Assembly: GCF_000001735.4 (NCBI RefSeq)
Contig: NC_003075.7
Coordinates: 7,627,001 to 7,691,000, forward strand
Length of the DNA stretch: 64,000 bases
Origin: Arabidopsis thaliana
Taxonomy: Eukaryota > Streptophyta > Magnoliopsida > Brassicales > Brassicaceae
Reading direction: 5' to 3'
Shown here: piece after piece, positions 10,508 to 20,388 of the stretch
Layout of the letters: every line of letters begins with the position of its first letter
Numbering within the stretch: position 1 is the first letter of the stretch
Translations under genes and position numbers: made by a program
The notes under the pieces: model-generated
The model's database searches: none
What the model saw: only the letters and a program-made list of their open reading frames with translations
What the model was told of the DNA's origin: nothing

Positions 10508-11996
10508 CTTGTCAATAATAAAATGTGACCTGAAGACAAGAACCACAAAATCCACTAAATCGTAGAAGAGTATTTTTTTTTTTTTTTGTTTCACTGAGAA
10601 AATAGTCAGTGAGAGTAAAACAGATCTACTTGAATATATATAAGGAACATCGGATACCTTACCTTTCGCCGACAACTTCCCTTCTATTTGCACTAGAATC
10701 CGCAATTCTATAGCAGCAGAGCAGATCTGTAATCAAATAAATATTTTAATCAATCTCTCAGAAACTTTACTTTATACGAAATTTGCAGTTTATATATACT
10801 GTACAACAATCATTTCGTTTCTCAGTTTATTGAATAAAACGATTAAGAATTTTGTGGGTCAAAAAGGAATAAAAACAAAAAGTAAAAGATGATCACTTTC
10901 TTTTAGATATTGGTTTTGCTCTTTTATTCACTTTTTTTTTTCTGTGACTAGTGAATCTCTCTTTTGAAAGAGTGGGAGAGGAAAGAGTTTTAGAACGTAT
11001 ATGAGAGAACCTAATTTTTGATGTTACGTATTTACCCTTTTATTTTAAACATTGTTAATCATTCAAGTTGGGAGGTAGGGGTATATTCGGTAATCAACAT
11101 TATTTTTTCCGTCTTTATGAATCTTTGGACAAGTCTTTTTCCTCTTACAAAGGGTATTTCAAATGTACTTTGAGTTTATTTACTCTGTAATAACGTACTT
11201 TGAATTTTGTTTAGTTATATGTACACTTTTGTCTTATTTATCGTATAGTTTTTTGTATTATCCAGTTCCAACTTTGGAATATAAAATGTTTTAAGAATAT
11301 GAATGTTCATAGTTAATTAGGTACATAGTGGTTAGAGACGTTAAAAAAGCAAAATCAGGGGTTAGGTCGCTGATCAAACCTGAATATGAAATGGTTGGAG
11401 AGCATTTTTAAGCTAATTCACTCATCATTTTTTTTTTAAAAAACAGATTGATCTTGAGGTGTTCCAATTTTGAAAATTGTACAATAATTCAGTTGAGGAT
11501 TTTAAATTTTATATTCAAAGTGTTTGATGACCTAACACATTAATGACCATAACAATACTGGTCCACAAACTTTGTTTGTTGTTATCTCCATAATGATAAT
11601 GTGATGTAAGAGAAACGGTCAAGTTTGTTATGAGTTTTTTCATTTCTACTTTTCCAAACGGATTTGGTTCAATATAAGAAGATTACACAAAAATTTGGAA
11701 CAACAACACATCACTAAACCAGCACCATAGAAAATCAAGGCTGATCCAGATTATTTTTAAAGCAGATAACTCGGAAACAAAAGAAAGAAAGATCAACAAC
11801 ACATTCCATTGGAAATAAGACGTATAACAAAATGTTCATAAGCCAACATCATATGCCAAGATAAGAATCACACTTGAAGACTTAACACAACTCTTGAAAA
11901 CTTCTCACCATGATATAGAATTTGACCCACGGAGGATCAACCAATTAATAACATTTACCTACAATATCTCAAAAACCCCTATTGCATGATATCGTC
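10508..11996. other. RING gene 5' region and intergenic
   Basis: The first 200-480 bp are the likely 5' UTR and promoter of the RING gene. At 11325-11420 (plus strand) there is a faint tRNA-like pattern (tagtggttagagac, then gatcaaacctgaa) that could be an old SINE; this is weak. No coding sequence recognised. Confidence 0.45.
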
Positions 11997-12102
11997 TTAT
12001 TTCTTGATTTTACCTCCAACGCGAAGGGCATGGTCATGGTTCCCTCCTCCCATTGATTGTCCTGCCTATCTAGCTGCCTTCTCTTGCAATGCCCTCGCGT
12101 CT
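11997..12102 (-). pseudogene. SERF (4F5)-like last-exon relic
   Basis: After a plausible acceptor (tggtgtag) the minus strand reads (R)DARALQEKAAR, a stop, then AGQSMGGGNHDHALRVGG and KIKK before a terminal stop. The first block strongly resembles the C-terminal part of plant SERF/4F5 small basic proteins, which carry RERDA.ALQEKAA. An internal stop and the absence of a first exon nearby mark it as broken. Family assignment is by memory of the motif. Confidence 0.4.
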
Positions 12103-12117
12103 CTACACCACAAGAAA

Positions 12118-12385
12118 AATGATACGAGACTATGGTTAGATTGATTAGGCCACGGTTAGGACGTTTTAATTAATTAGTTTTGGTGTTATGGGTTTCTTTT
12201 AATCATGGGTTTTGGAAGTTTTACTTTTAGAATTAGGTTTGAGGTTTCTTTTTACACAATGTATTGTGGCCTATATAAGGTCTCTTCTTCTTAATGAAAG
12301 AACCAAACTCCAACAGTTAGCCTAATTCTCTAAGAGAGAGTTGGGTTAAAAGGAAACTTTTGCTTAAAAACTTTGGTCCATAACA
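12118..12385. mobile_element. Possible solo LTR-like insertion
   Basis: A segment of about 265 bp starting TGATAC and ending ATAACA has a TATATAAGG box and a nearby AATGAA signal, as expected in a plant LTR. The 8-base string acaagaaa occurs at both borders, which could be a target-site duplication with slippage. No internal retroelement part is present. Family unknown; the call is tentative. Confidence 0.3.
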
Positions 12386-13511
12386 AGAAACCAACAATCG
12401 TCCAATCTATCTACCAACATTACCAATTTCACATCCTTAATCAACAATACGAAACAAAATATAATTAGCTCATCTAAAACTAACAAACACAAATAAACCT
12501 AAATTATCAACAAAAATCAACAAATTTAAAGAGCTTCCAAGGCTTATGTCGTGGTTTATCCATTCAGTCTACCAATACAAATATCGAAATGAATCTAAGA
12601 TGAACGTGTTTTACAAAATATCGTGATAAGCCGTTTTTTGTATTGATAATAATAAACTATAATACTCAACTTCTTTTATATACAACATCAAACCAAGGAA
12701 ACGTATGTCAATCTAGATTTAACATCACAAATCAGCTTAAACCAAGGAGATATCCCTCCGAAACCATGTTACAATGCTTACGATTCAAAGATGAAGGAGA
12801 AACTCAGTGGACAAAAGGATCATTGAAAAACATGTTCCCAACCAACCATGACACAATCTTGGTCACAAAGGTTTAAGTATCAAACATTTTCAAAGAAAAT
12901 GTTGATTGGCATTCGATACGGAAACATGAGTGGACACAAATTTAATATCTTGTTGAGCAAGGAAAGGAGATTATTAAGATATGCGAATAAATATCGTGAT
13001 AGGCAAGTAAAAAGTAAACAGGAAACAAATAAAAAAATATGGGTAGCGGTGCAGGAAAGAAATACCAAATAACTTACTCGATTAAAACCTAATAAACTCA
13101 GAAAATCATAAAATTTGTCTCAAATTAAAATCTAAGATCTCTGTAAATCTAATTCATTCATTCGAATTAGAAGCTTCTTTATTCATCTATTCATCATACT
13201 CTCATCAAAATATGCGAATTTGATTTTAATTTCTATGTGTTTATCAATCGATTTTGAGAAAAAATCACATAGACTTCTTAGTTTGAGAGAAATTTTGAGG
13301 ATTTTATGAGCTTATTAGGTTTTAATCGAGTTGTTTAACGTTTTTCTATGAATTAGTAAACATTGACTAAATTTTGGGTCAAATTTGTTGAGTCAACGGC
13401 AATTTAAAGATTAAAATTGTGCACGCGATAGTGCTTATTTTACCGCCTTTGTGGCCCTGTTAATTCACGAGGCCCATATCTTGAACAGCCCATAACAATG
13501 ACATTATCACA
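12386..13511. other. Intergenic, no recognised gene
   Basis: About 1.1 kb. Two open frames of 77 and 74 codons on the plus strand at 12643-13072 match no family I know and are probably chance. A site II-like word (aggccca) lies at 13471. Confidence 0.4.
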
Positions 13512-13991
13512 TTAAGATGAAATAAGCTCAATTAAGGGAGTTGAACCAGCACACTCTTTCGTAGACATGTAGAAAACGATGCTCATCTTGTACGATGAGA
13601 TTCTACGATGCTCATCTTGTACGATGAGAGAAGAATATTTCTTCCATGATGCAACAGAGAACAACAAAGATGATTCTGTATCTTGTAGTGGCAGTAGCAA
13701 ACCACATCTGAAGAAGCGACATAAGGATTTCTTGATCGGAAGGTTATATATCACAGGCCCATGATCGTAATGAAACTCGTCTAATTTGATCGACAAACTA
13801 TAGAAATAGATCAAACCTGATGCATAACCACATGAAAAATGTTTGTCACTACTAGGATAAATGTCCATATTAGGATCCGGAGGGAAATCCATATGAAAGT
13901 AGGCATTTATTACAAGAGACGGCGATGACAACGACTTCTCTTCTAGACTCATTAGACGTTGAGGCAATGACAGGGCCGACCCAAAGTAAAC
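13512..13991 (-). pseudogene. F-box associated domain (FBA type) remnant
   Basis: After an acceptor (gcttcag) the minus strand is open for about 160 codons with F-box-associated-domain hallmarks: a GYASGLIYFYS segment followed by GPVIYN, corresponding to the '.GLIC...VICNP' core of Arabidopsis F-box proteins. No F-box exon is visible in the next 500 bp upstream, so the gene has lost the part that would bind SKP1. A duplicated palindrome near its end (13576-13629) changes the C-terminal coding part. It might still be transcribed, but it is unlikely to be a working F-box gene. Confidence 0.5.
13576..13629. repeat. Tandemly repeated 18-bp palindrome
   Basis: CTCATCTTGTACGATGAG, with six-base perfect arms around TTGTAC, occurs at 13582-13599 and again at 13611-13628 inside a 29-bp tandem unit. 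Confidence 0.9.
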
Positions 13992-14506
13992 CTGAAGCAA
14001 AAACAATTTTATTCCATCATTAAATATAGTTTAAAAAAATATATATTCATAATGTAATAATGAAGGTTCAAACACATCATCTTTGTAGAGAGAATCCAGC
14101 TATTAACCAATCTACCACAATAAATTTCTGTAAAATGATACTCCTAAACTTTGTTATAGTCATTTGCTGCATAAAACTCATGTTTTACGGGCTTTAGCCT
14201 TGGACCAGCCTGCAACGAGAATAATCTCCACCAACCGTTTTCTTCGATGGCAAATAAGCGACGCAAGTATAAAAGAAAAAAAAGGCAAAAGTTCTAAAAT
14301 AATTCAACCGGTTTGGTACAAATTTCCAATTATTACTCGGTTAAGTGAACCGTTTAATATATTTTATTGTTCATACAAAACACATGCCACCGACATCTGA
14401 CTTTTAAAACAGAACCAGTAATCATCGATTCATTATTATTTATTATAGTTTCCGTACGAAATTAAACTTCCTTAAAAAAAACCTAGTTTCCTTGTGCTTC
14501 TTCTTC
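13992..14506. other. Upstream region of the BSD gene
   Basis: Non-coding. It contains several CGGTT/AACCG words at about 14308-14353 and ends in a C/T-rich 5' leader before the ATG at 14507. Confidence 0.5.
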
Positions 14507-15457
14507 ATGGATCATCAACATAGCTCCGATTCACCTATGCATGAATCCACAACTTCTTCTTCTTCTTCTTCATGGAGTTTCGGCAATCTAATCAAAACCC
14601 TATCGACAAAATCCGAATCTGTAATCGGATCCTACCGTCGCGATTTGGTCGAATTCGGATCCGAATTGAAGAAAGAAACCTCAATAATCCGACGAGTAGC
14701 TTCAAGATTACCTGATTCTCTCGAAATTGGCGCCTCCGTCGCTTCGGAATCTCTCGAATCGGTAGGTCAAGTTATCGACGATATCGGCGCCACCGTGTGG
14801 AAATCAACGGCTAAGATTATTTCTCGTGGTAAGGAATCTTTAGAACCGAATCGTGACCGTACAAATCAGGTTTTGTCGTTGAAACCTTATCGTCGTTTTG
14901 AGATGATGTTACTTGCGTTACAATCTGATAAAGGCACGTTTGTTAGAGAACCTGATGATTTAAGTGATTTTGAGAATTGGAGTTTAGGGTTGAAGTTAGA
15001 GGAGAAAAGGAATGAGATTGTTGAGTTGATTAATGGGAACAAAGGTGTTAAAGAGATCTATGAGGAGATTGTTCCTGTTGAAGTTGATGCTGAGACTTTT
15101 TGGAGAAGGTATTATTATAAAGTTTATAAGCTTGAGCAAGTAGAGGAAGCTAGGGTTAAGCTTGTGAAGAGAGCTATTTCTGGTGAAGAAGATGAGGATT
15201 TAAGCTGGGATCTTGATGATGAGAAGGAGAAGGTAGAGAGCAGAGATGTTTCGTCTAAGGATAGTGATTATTCGGTGATTTCGACACAGCCATCGTTACT
15301 TGGTAGTGAAGATCTTGGGTGGGATAAGATGGAAGAAGATATCAGAAGCAATGAGGAGAGATTGGATTGGCGAAGACGGGCCGGTGTAGCGGTGGAGGAA
15401 GAAGAGGATTTATCTTGGGATATTGAAGATGAAGATGATGACTCTGTTCAACAATAG
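14507..15457 (+). CDS. BSD-domain protein
   Basis: Single-exon gene of 316 residues, probably At4g13110. The BSD domain (named from BTF2-like, synapse-associated and DOS2-like proteins) lies at about residues 155-212 and ends in the diagnostic aromatic motif FWRRYYYK (198-205). The N-terminal 25 residues are Ser-rich. The acidic C-terminal third repeats a DLSWD-type motif three times: DLSWDLDD at about 231, DLGWD, and DLSWDIED near the end. The open frame extends five codons upstream, but only from a TTG; the first ATG (MDHQHSS) is the start. BSD proteins are thought to bind DNA or transcription/chromatin partners; the plant role is unclear. Confidence 0.9.
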   Translation: MDHQHSSDSPMHESTTSSSSSSWSFGNLIKTLSTKSESVIGSYRRDLVEFGSELKKETSIIRRVASRLPDSLEIGASVASESLESVGQVIDDIGATVWKSTAKIISRGKESLEPNRDRTNQVLSLKPYRRFEMMLLALQSDKGTFVREPDDLSDFENWSLGLKLEEKRNEIVELINGNKGVKEIYEEIVPVEVDAETFWRRYYYKVYKLEQVEEARVKLVKRAISGEEDEDLSWDLDDEKEKVESRDVSSKDSDYSVISTQPSLLGSEDLGWDKMEEDIRSNEERLDWRRRAGVAVEEEEDLSWDIEDEDDDSVQQ

Positions 15458-15669
15458 ATAGAGTATACTTGTGTTACAGAAAAGGCAAAGATTTAGTGTG
15501 ATCATAGTTATTAAGTGTGATCTATACCTATACAACAATTCTTCGATTTGTATAGTACTCTGCTTTGGTAAATTTAATCCAATATGTTTAAATTACATTA
15601 GATATGCTGCAATTCAAAAGACAATGCAGTTCTAGGAAAAATTAATTTAAGTTCTTAATCTTTTTCTCT

Positions 15670-16165
15670 GTATCAGTATTTTGAGTAACAAGAAGAGCTA
15701 ATGTTAGGTGTAGTAGCGATTGCTAATGTAGAGGAACAAAGCTTGTTGTTGCAGGCTTGCAGCCATCACATAGGTGAAAATTTTAGAACCAAAACTTAAA
15801 ACTTGTGTACACATTTGAAAATCTGTTCACAATAGCACTGCAGTTCCAATAGCAAACATGAAGAATTCTCTAAGGAGAAACACAATCACAAGCCGAATGT
15901 TTGTTAAAATCAGGACCCTTTAGTTTAGTCACCGGATTCACATTCTAACAAAGACTCAAATCAAATATAAAGAAAAGCATATAAACCTGAAGTGGAAGAG
16001 TAATCAAACCACCAAAATAAACACTCTGGAGAAATTCCCTGTGAAGATTCATGTAGGTTGGGTTCAACCAATTAGCTACATGTTGAATCAATTCCGCAAC
16101 AGACTTACAAGAGTACCGGCAAAGAATGTTGTAGGATTCCTCATTCCCAGAGAAAGTCATCGTTT
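15670..16165 (-). pseudogene. Broken partial copy of the DedA-like membrane protein gene
   Basis: This minus-strand segment matches the 3' half of the intact gene at 23326-25237, covering parts of exons 7 to 10 and the introns between them at about 80% or more by eye. One block reads FGGLITLPLQ, as in exon 8 of the intact copy (CGGLITLPLQ). Exon 10 carries an insertion and the frame is lost in several places; exons 1-6 are absent. Because introns are included, it arose from a DNA-level duplication, not retroposition. Confidence 0.85.
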
Positions 16166-17088
16166 TAGTGTCTCCTTCATAATCTAGTTTCAAACTCAAT
16201 TAAAAAAAAAACTACAAATAGAGCTAAATAGATAAGTTAGCAGCAGAGAGTCGAGTCTTATAGCTTCCATCTGAAGATTGCTGAGACAGAGTAGTTTCCT
16301 GCAAAATCACCAACAAAACTCTTAATACATACAATATTTGCTTCTCTTGAATGGATCAAGAAGGCAATGGAACAGTACTCAAAAGACATCAAATATACCA
16401 ACGTCTAGCAACTCTTATGCTGTGACCATTATGGAATATCAATATTCACCAGATAGTGTTTCTTAAGTAAGTTAGTGATATTCTTGTCTATATATATATA
16501 TATCGATTTGAATCTTACAAGTCCGTACAAAATAATGAACAAGAATCCAAGAGACAAAGTGAAGACATGAAGAGAGACTAAAGAGCTAGCAATTCATAAA
16601 TACAAGAATAGAGACTACGAAAAAAATCATATAATGATATAATAGACACTGATCTGATCCGAAAAGGAAAACAAAGGGTGATCCAGATCAAAACTGTCAA
16701 AAACTGATAATCCATCAAATCACAAACAAAAAAGATTCATCATTTTTCCAAAAAGTGCAGATTGATTGGGAACACAAGAAAATACAAATTACCAAAATAG
16801 AGGACTAAAAAATAGAATCGAAGTAAATAATACTTGAAGACAGAAACGACGAGTCTTCTAGAATTATGCAAAGACTGCAGAGACTACAAGCAATGATGCA
16901 AAGGTTGAGCATAGTGAAATCAGTGCAGGAACTGAAAAAAATGCAGAAACTAAAAAAAAGGAAGACATAGAAACACCACAATACAAACAAGTTTTCTACC
17001 TCTACTTGCAGCTAGACCTCAGTAACCAAGAAGGTTGTTTCCGAGGATCTACACCAAAAGAAAAATAAAGTTAGTTAGATAATATTCA
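16166..17088. other. 3' flank of the hAT gene
   Basis: Mostly AT-rich and purine-rich on the plus strand. A possible small last exon of the hAT gene lies at about 16995-17048 (see that entry). A (TA)n run sits near 16490. No terminal inverted repeat of the hAT element could be found here. Confidence 0.4.
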
Positions 17089-19176
17089 TCACTTATGGAA
17101 AAAGTTATAAAAATAAAGAACCGGATTACCAAGTGACTCTTGAAAGTCAAGTTCTTCAAACATTTGCTCTAAATTGGCAAGTGGTGGTTCAGACTGGAGA
17201 GAAGTTCGCAACCATTGTTGTGTGCATATCAAAGCTTCGGTAGTGTAAGGAGTCAAAGAACTTCTATACGGGTCCAAGACTCGACCACTAGTGCAAAAAG
17301 CGGACTCATGAGCAAAAGAAGACATTTGAATAGCAAGAACATCTCTAGCCAATTCTGACAAGATTGGGTAGTTCGGACTATTACGCTTCCACCATGACAA
17401 AACATCGTAATCTGATCCTGAACACCATGGCTCAGCTTTTTCCATCAAGTAATCATCCAGCTCCTTACCTGCTTGTTCTTTTCTCATTTCATTAATCATC
17501 TCTTTGTACAAGTAGTCACTACTTATATACCCATCACACTCACCTGATTGCTCAGAACCCCTATGATCGCTTTGTATTGCAGCATCATCACTTTGAGACT
17601 GTTTATCCAGCATTATAGTATACTCTTCATATAGATGACGCATCACACTTGTAATCGACAATGTAAGATTCTTACTTTCCAAACTATCTTTACCATGGAG
17701 CCTGTCAAAGCAAAGTGAAGTAAACTTCATTTTCTTTCTTGGATCAAACACACTAGCAACAATCACAAGTGGATTTATATTGATCAATCCATCCCAATAC
17801 TTCTCAAACTTGTCCTTTATACTTGTTGCTTCTTTCCTTACTTCTTCATCAACGTTGTTACTTAATTTGATTAGATTCCAGTCAATAGTGGCAATCTCAC
17901 TGTAACCTTTTGAAGAAGCTGCTGCTTTACGTTCTGAAGATTCCACAGTACAATTGAAAAAGATTCCGAGAAATGTTACCAACCTTTCCACTTCATCCCA
18001 AGTAGCTGAAACTGGCGGTCCAACACGTTTTTCTCCAGTCTCCTCCTCTATTTCAAGAAAATATTTACCATAAAGCTTGTCCTCACCCAACATCTTATCG
18101 AAAGCTACCCGTAACTTAAGTGCAGCTACCAACATAAGATACGTCGAATTCCACTCAGTAACGCTATCCAATGACAAGTTGCCTTTAGGAACCTTTCCCG
18201 TCTCTATACGAAACTCGAATGACTTTATTCTTGATAAGGATGACTGCACATACTTCACCGCATTCCGAACAGCAACGATACTATCACTCACATGCTCCAT
18301 ACTGTCTTTTACAAGCAGATTCACAATGTGACCACAACAACGCATACGCAAGAAATCACCATCTTTAACTAACGCATTAGCTCCCTTCAACCTCATAGCA
18401 TCCTGGAATAAGGTTAGAGCCTCATGATCATTACCCTCAGCATTATTAACCGTGACTGTGAAGACTTTCTCAATCCCCCATTCATCTAAACATTCAATAA
18501 GACGTCTTGCAATCGTTTCTCCTTTCTTATCTAAAACAGGCTTAAAGCTAATGATTCTCTTCTGCAATTCCCAATTTGCATCAATCCAGTAAGCTGTTAC
18601 AACCATGTAACTAGATGAGGTAGTAGGAGCTTCCCATATATCAGTAGTCAGAGAGACTCTCATCTTATTAACACTAAACATCACCTTCAAAAAAGACTTC
18701 TCTTGCAAATAGATCACAGCAATATCTTTAGCAACTGTCTGTCGTGATACATCCTCGTACATAGGGATTACATTATGACAGAATCTCCTAAAGCCTTCCG
18801 ATTCAACGAAGGAAAACGGCAGCCCACTAAGAACAATCATCTCACTGACTGTTCTTATAAACTCATCTTGATCACATTTCAAGGATGTGGGATTACCACT
18901 AGTCAAAGCTTTATCTTCACTACTCTCTTGATAAGCCTTAAACAGCTCACATCTTCCAATGTCATTCCTTGTACGATTAGTGCTCTCTTTATCATCGTCC
19001 TTTGGAACAAAGTATTGTCGTATATCAGAACTTTGAGAAAGTTTCTTCCTTGGTTTTAGTTGATGATCAGAACTTGATCTTTGTGTTTCTGTCCTTTTCT
19101 TTCCCACACTAGTCTGAACTTTAACTTCTTCATTAAGCAAGTCATTGTTGTTGGCATGAGAAGAAGGCGAAGACAT
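17089..19176 (-). CDS. hAT-superfamily transposase-like protein, open frame intact
   Basis: A 695-codon uninterrupted frame with hAT (hobo/Ac/Tam3) transposase features: the first catalytic Asp in LTTDIWEAPTTSSSYM; the CCGHIVNLLVKD block corresponding to the RC.aHilNL region; and a C-terminal hATC dimerisation domain (DVLSWWKRN, LARDVLAIQ, HESAFCTSGRVLD) containing the catalytic Glu. The N-terminal BED zinc finger normally used for DNA binding is not visible. The ATG at 19176 follows an acceptor-like tgtgttttgtag, so a 5' UTR intron is likely. At the 3' end, splicing from about 17130 to an acceptor at 17049 could replace the last codons with a short tail. Probably At4g13120. It is either a recently immobile element or a partly domesticated gene. 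Confidence 0.85.
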   Translation of the reverse strand: MSSPSSHANNNDLLNEEVKVQTSVGKKRTETQRSSSDHQLKPRKKLSQSSDIRQYFVPKDDDKESTNRTRNDIGRCELFKAYQESSEDKALTSGNPTSLKCDQDEFIRTVSEMIVLSGLPFSFVESEGFRRFCHNVIPMYEDVSRQTVAKDIAVIYLQEKSFLKVMFSVNKMRVSLTTDIWEAPTTSSSYMVVTAYWIDANWELQKRIISFKPVLDKKGETIARRLIECLDEWGIEKVFTVTVNNAEGNDHEALTLFQDAMRLKGANALVKDGDFLRMRCCGHIVNLLVKDSMEHVSDSIVAVRNAVKYVQSSLSRIKSFEFRIETGKVPKGNLSLDSVTEWNSTYLMLVAALKLRVAFDKMLGEDKLYGKYFLEIEEETGEKRVGPPVSATWDEVERLVTFLGIFFNCTVESSERKAAASSKGYSEIATIDWNLIKLSNNVDEEVRKEATSIKDKFEKYWDGLININPLVIVASVFDPRKKMKFTSLCFDRLHGKDSLESKNLTLSITSVMRHLYEEYTIMLDKQSQSDDAAIQSDHRGSEQSGECDGYISSDYLYKEMINEMRKEQAGKELDDYLMEKAEPWCSGSDYDVLSWWKRNSPNYPILSELARDVLAIQMSSFAHESAFCTSGRVLDPYRSSLTPYTTEALICTQQWLRTSLQSEPPLANLEQMFEELDFQESLGNPVLYFYNFFHK

Positions 19177-19585
19177 ATCTACAAAACACACAGTTCTCAG
19201 TGTCAAGTGTCAACATCAAGCAGATTCACAAGCACATTTATACTTGAAGGAACTGAGAAAGAACAAAACTTTGAAGCAGATTGGGTTTCACGTTTAGACA
19301 AATATAGAAGAAACATGAAAACAAACAAACCTTGTACTATTACATTACGTGAATCAAATCGATGGTGAAGAAACATAACATTTGGAATCGAATAAACATC
19401 AACGAGAAAGCAGACCTTTACCTGGAGATATTAATGTCGGTTGGTCAGAATCCAAGGCTCGGAGAACTGTCACTGTCGAAGATAGTTTCGATGGAGATGG
19501 TCTCGACGGAGATGAGACGCCGCCGCAAGTTTCGAAGTTAGACGAGAAGAAAGAAAACCCAAGTGTCTTAAAATCAGGTTTAGAC

Positions 19586-19790
19586 ATTTTAGTTGTTTCA
19601 TTTCGGTTAGTTCGGTTATAAACCGAACCGAACCGAAAACTGAACTAAAAAGTTTACAGTTGCGGATAAGTTCTCTTCCAGAACCCGAAGTAAACCCGAA
19701 CTTCAACTTCGGGTTCGGTCCGGTTCGGTTCGGTTAAATTTATAATGATCATTATCAAAGTAGGAGAAAAGAACCGAACCCGAAGTAAAT
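19586..19790. repeat. CGGTT/AACCG-rich array upstream of the hAT gene
   Basis: At least ten copies of CGGTT or AACCG, often joined as CGGTTCGGTT, lie in both orientations about 400-600 bp upstream of the transposase ATG. hAT elements carry clustered short repeats near their ends that bind transposase, so this may be the 5' subterminal region. The exact element end and its 8-bp target duplication were not identified. Confidence 0.5.
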
Positions 19791-20388
19791 AATCACTTTC
19801 CTTTTGCATCAACTTGAAGTCCAGTAACTCTTCTAGACGTTTGTGCATGCATGTCTTCTTCTTTTTTTCTTTTTCTTTTTTTTTTTTTGGGCAGCAACAT
19901 TTGTCTCTGTTTTTAAAGCAGAGTATTATCACAAACAAAACAAGAAATCTGTGATCGTTCCAATGGTCTTCCTCACCGGAACCACGGTCGTGATTATCAA
20001 TTTCAAACTAACTAAATTAGTAAATTAGTCCAAGTGTTACTTTTTAAAAAACACTATTATTAGTATAGAAAGTCGAGTAGTTAATTAGTTAGCTGTCGTA
20101 ATATTATAGTATTGTTGAGATATGTAACTCTAAATGAATCGTTGACTTCATATACGGACAGCCTGTAAGTTTGAGATTGTCTCTATGATTATCTCTGCTT
20201 TAAAAAACATATTAAGGCAAGACCCGGAAGCTAGGGGAAAAAATATAGAAAATCAAATAGCTAGAGAACGTGGGAGAGATTACAAATCAATATGTAAAGA
20301 GCACTCAAAATCTCTCATACGACTCAAAACTACTTAGAAATTATCTCTCTATCTCTCTCTCTTGCTCGCTCTTTTTCTTGGCATCTCT
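19791..20388. other. Promoter region of the DC1 gene
   Basis: Contains a T-rich run (19862-19890) and, just before the start codon, a CT-rich leader with tctctctatctctctctctt. No gene seen. Confidence 0.5.

Noticed and set aside
11325-11420. Possible SINE with box A-like tagtggttagagac
   Set aside because: Box B is poor and no tail or target repeat is visible; mentioned only in the intergenic entry.
14492-14506. Upstream extension of the BSD protein
   Set aside because: The extra codons begin at TTG, not ATG; the same applies to extensions at 20362, 26904, 34121 and 19206.
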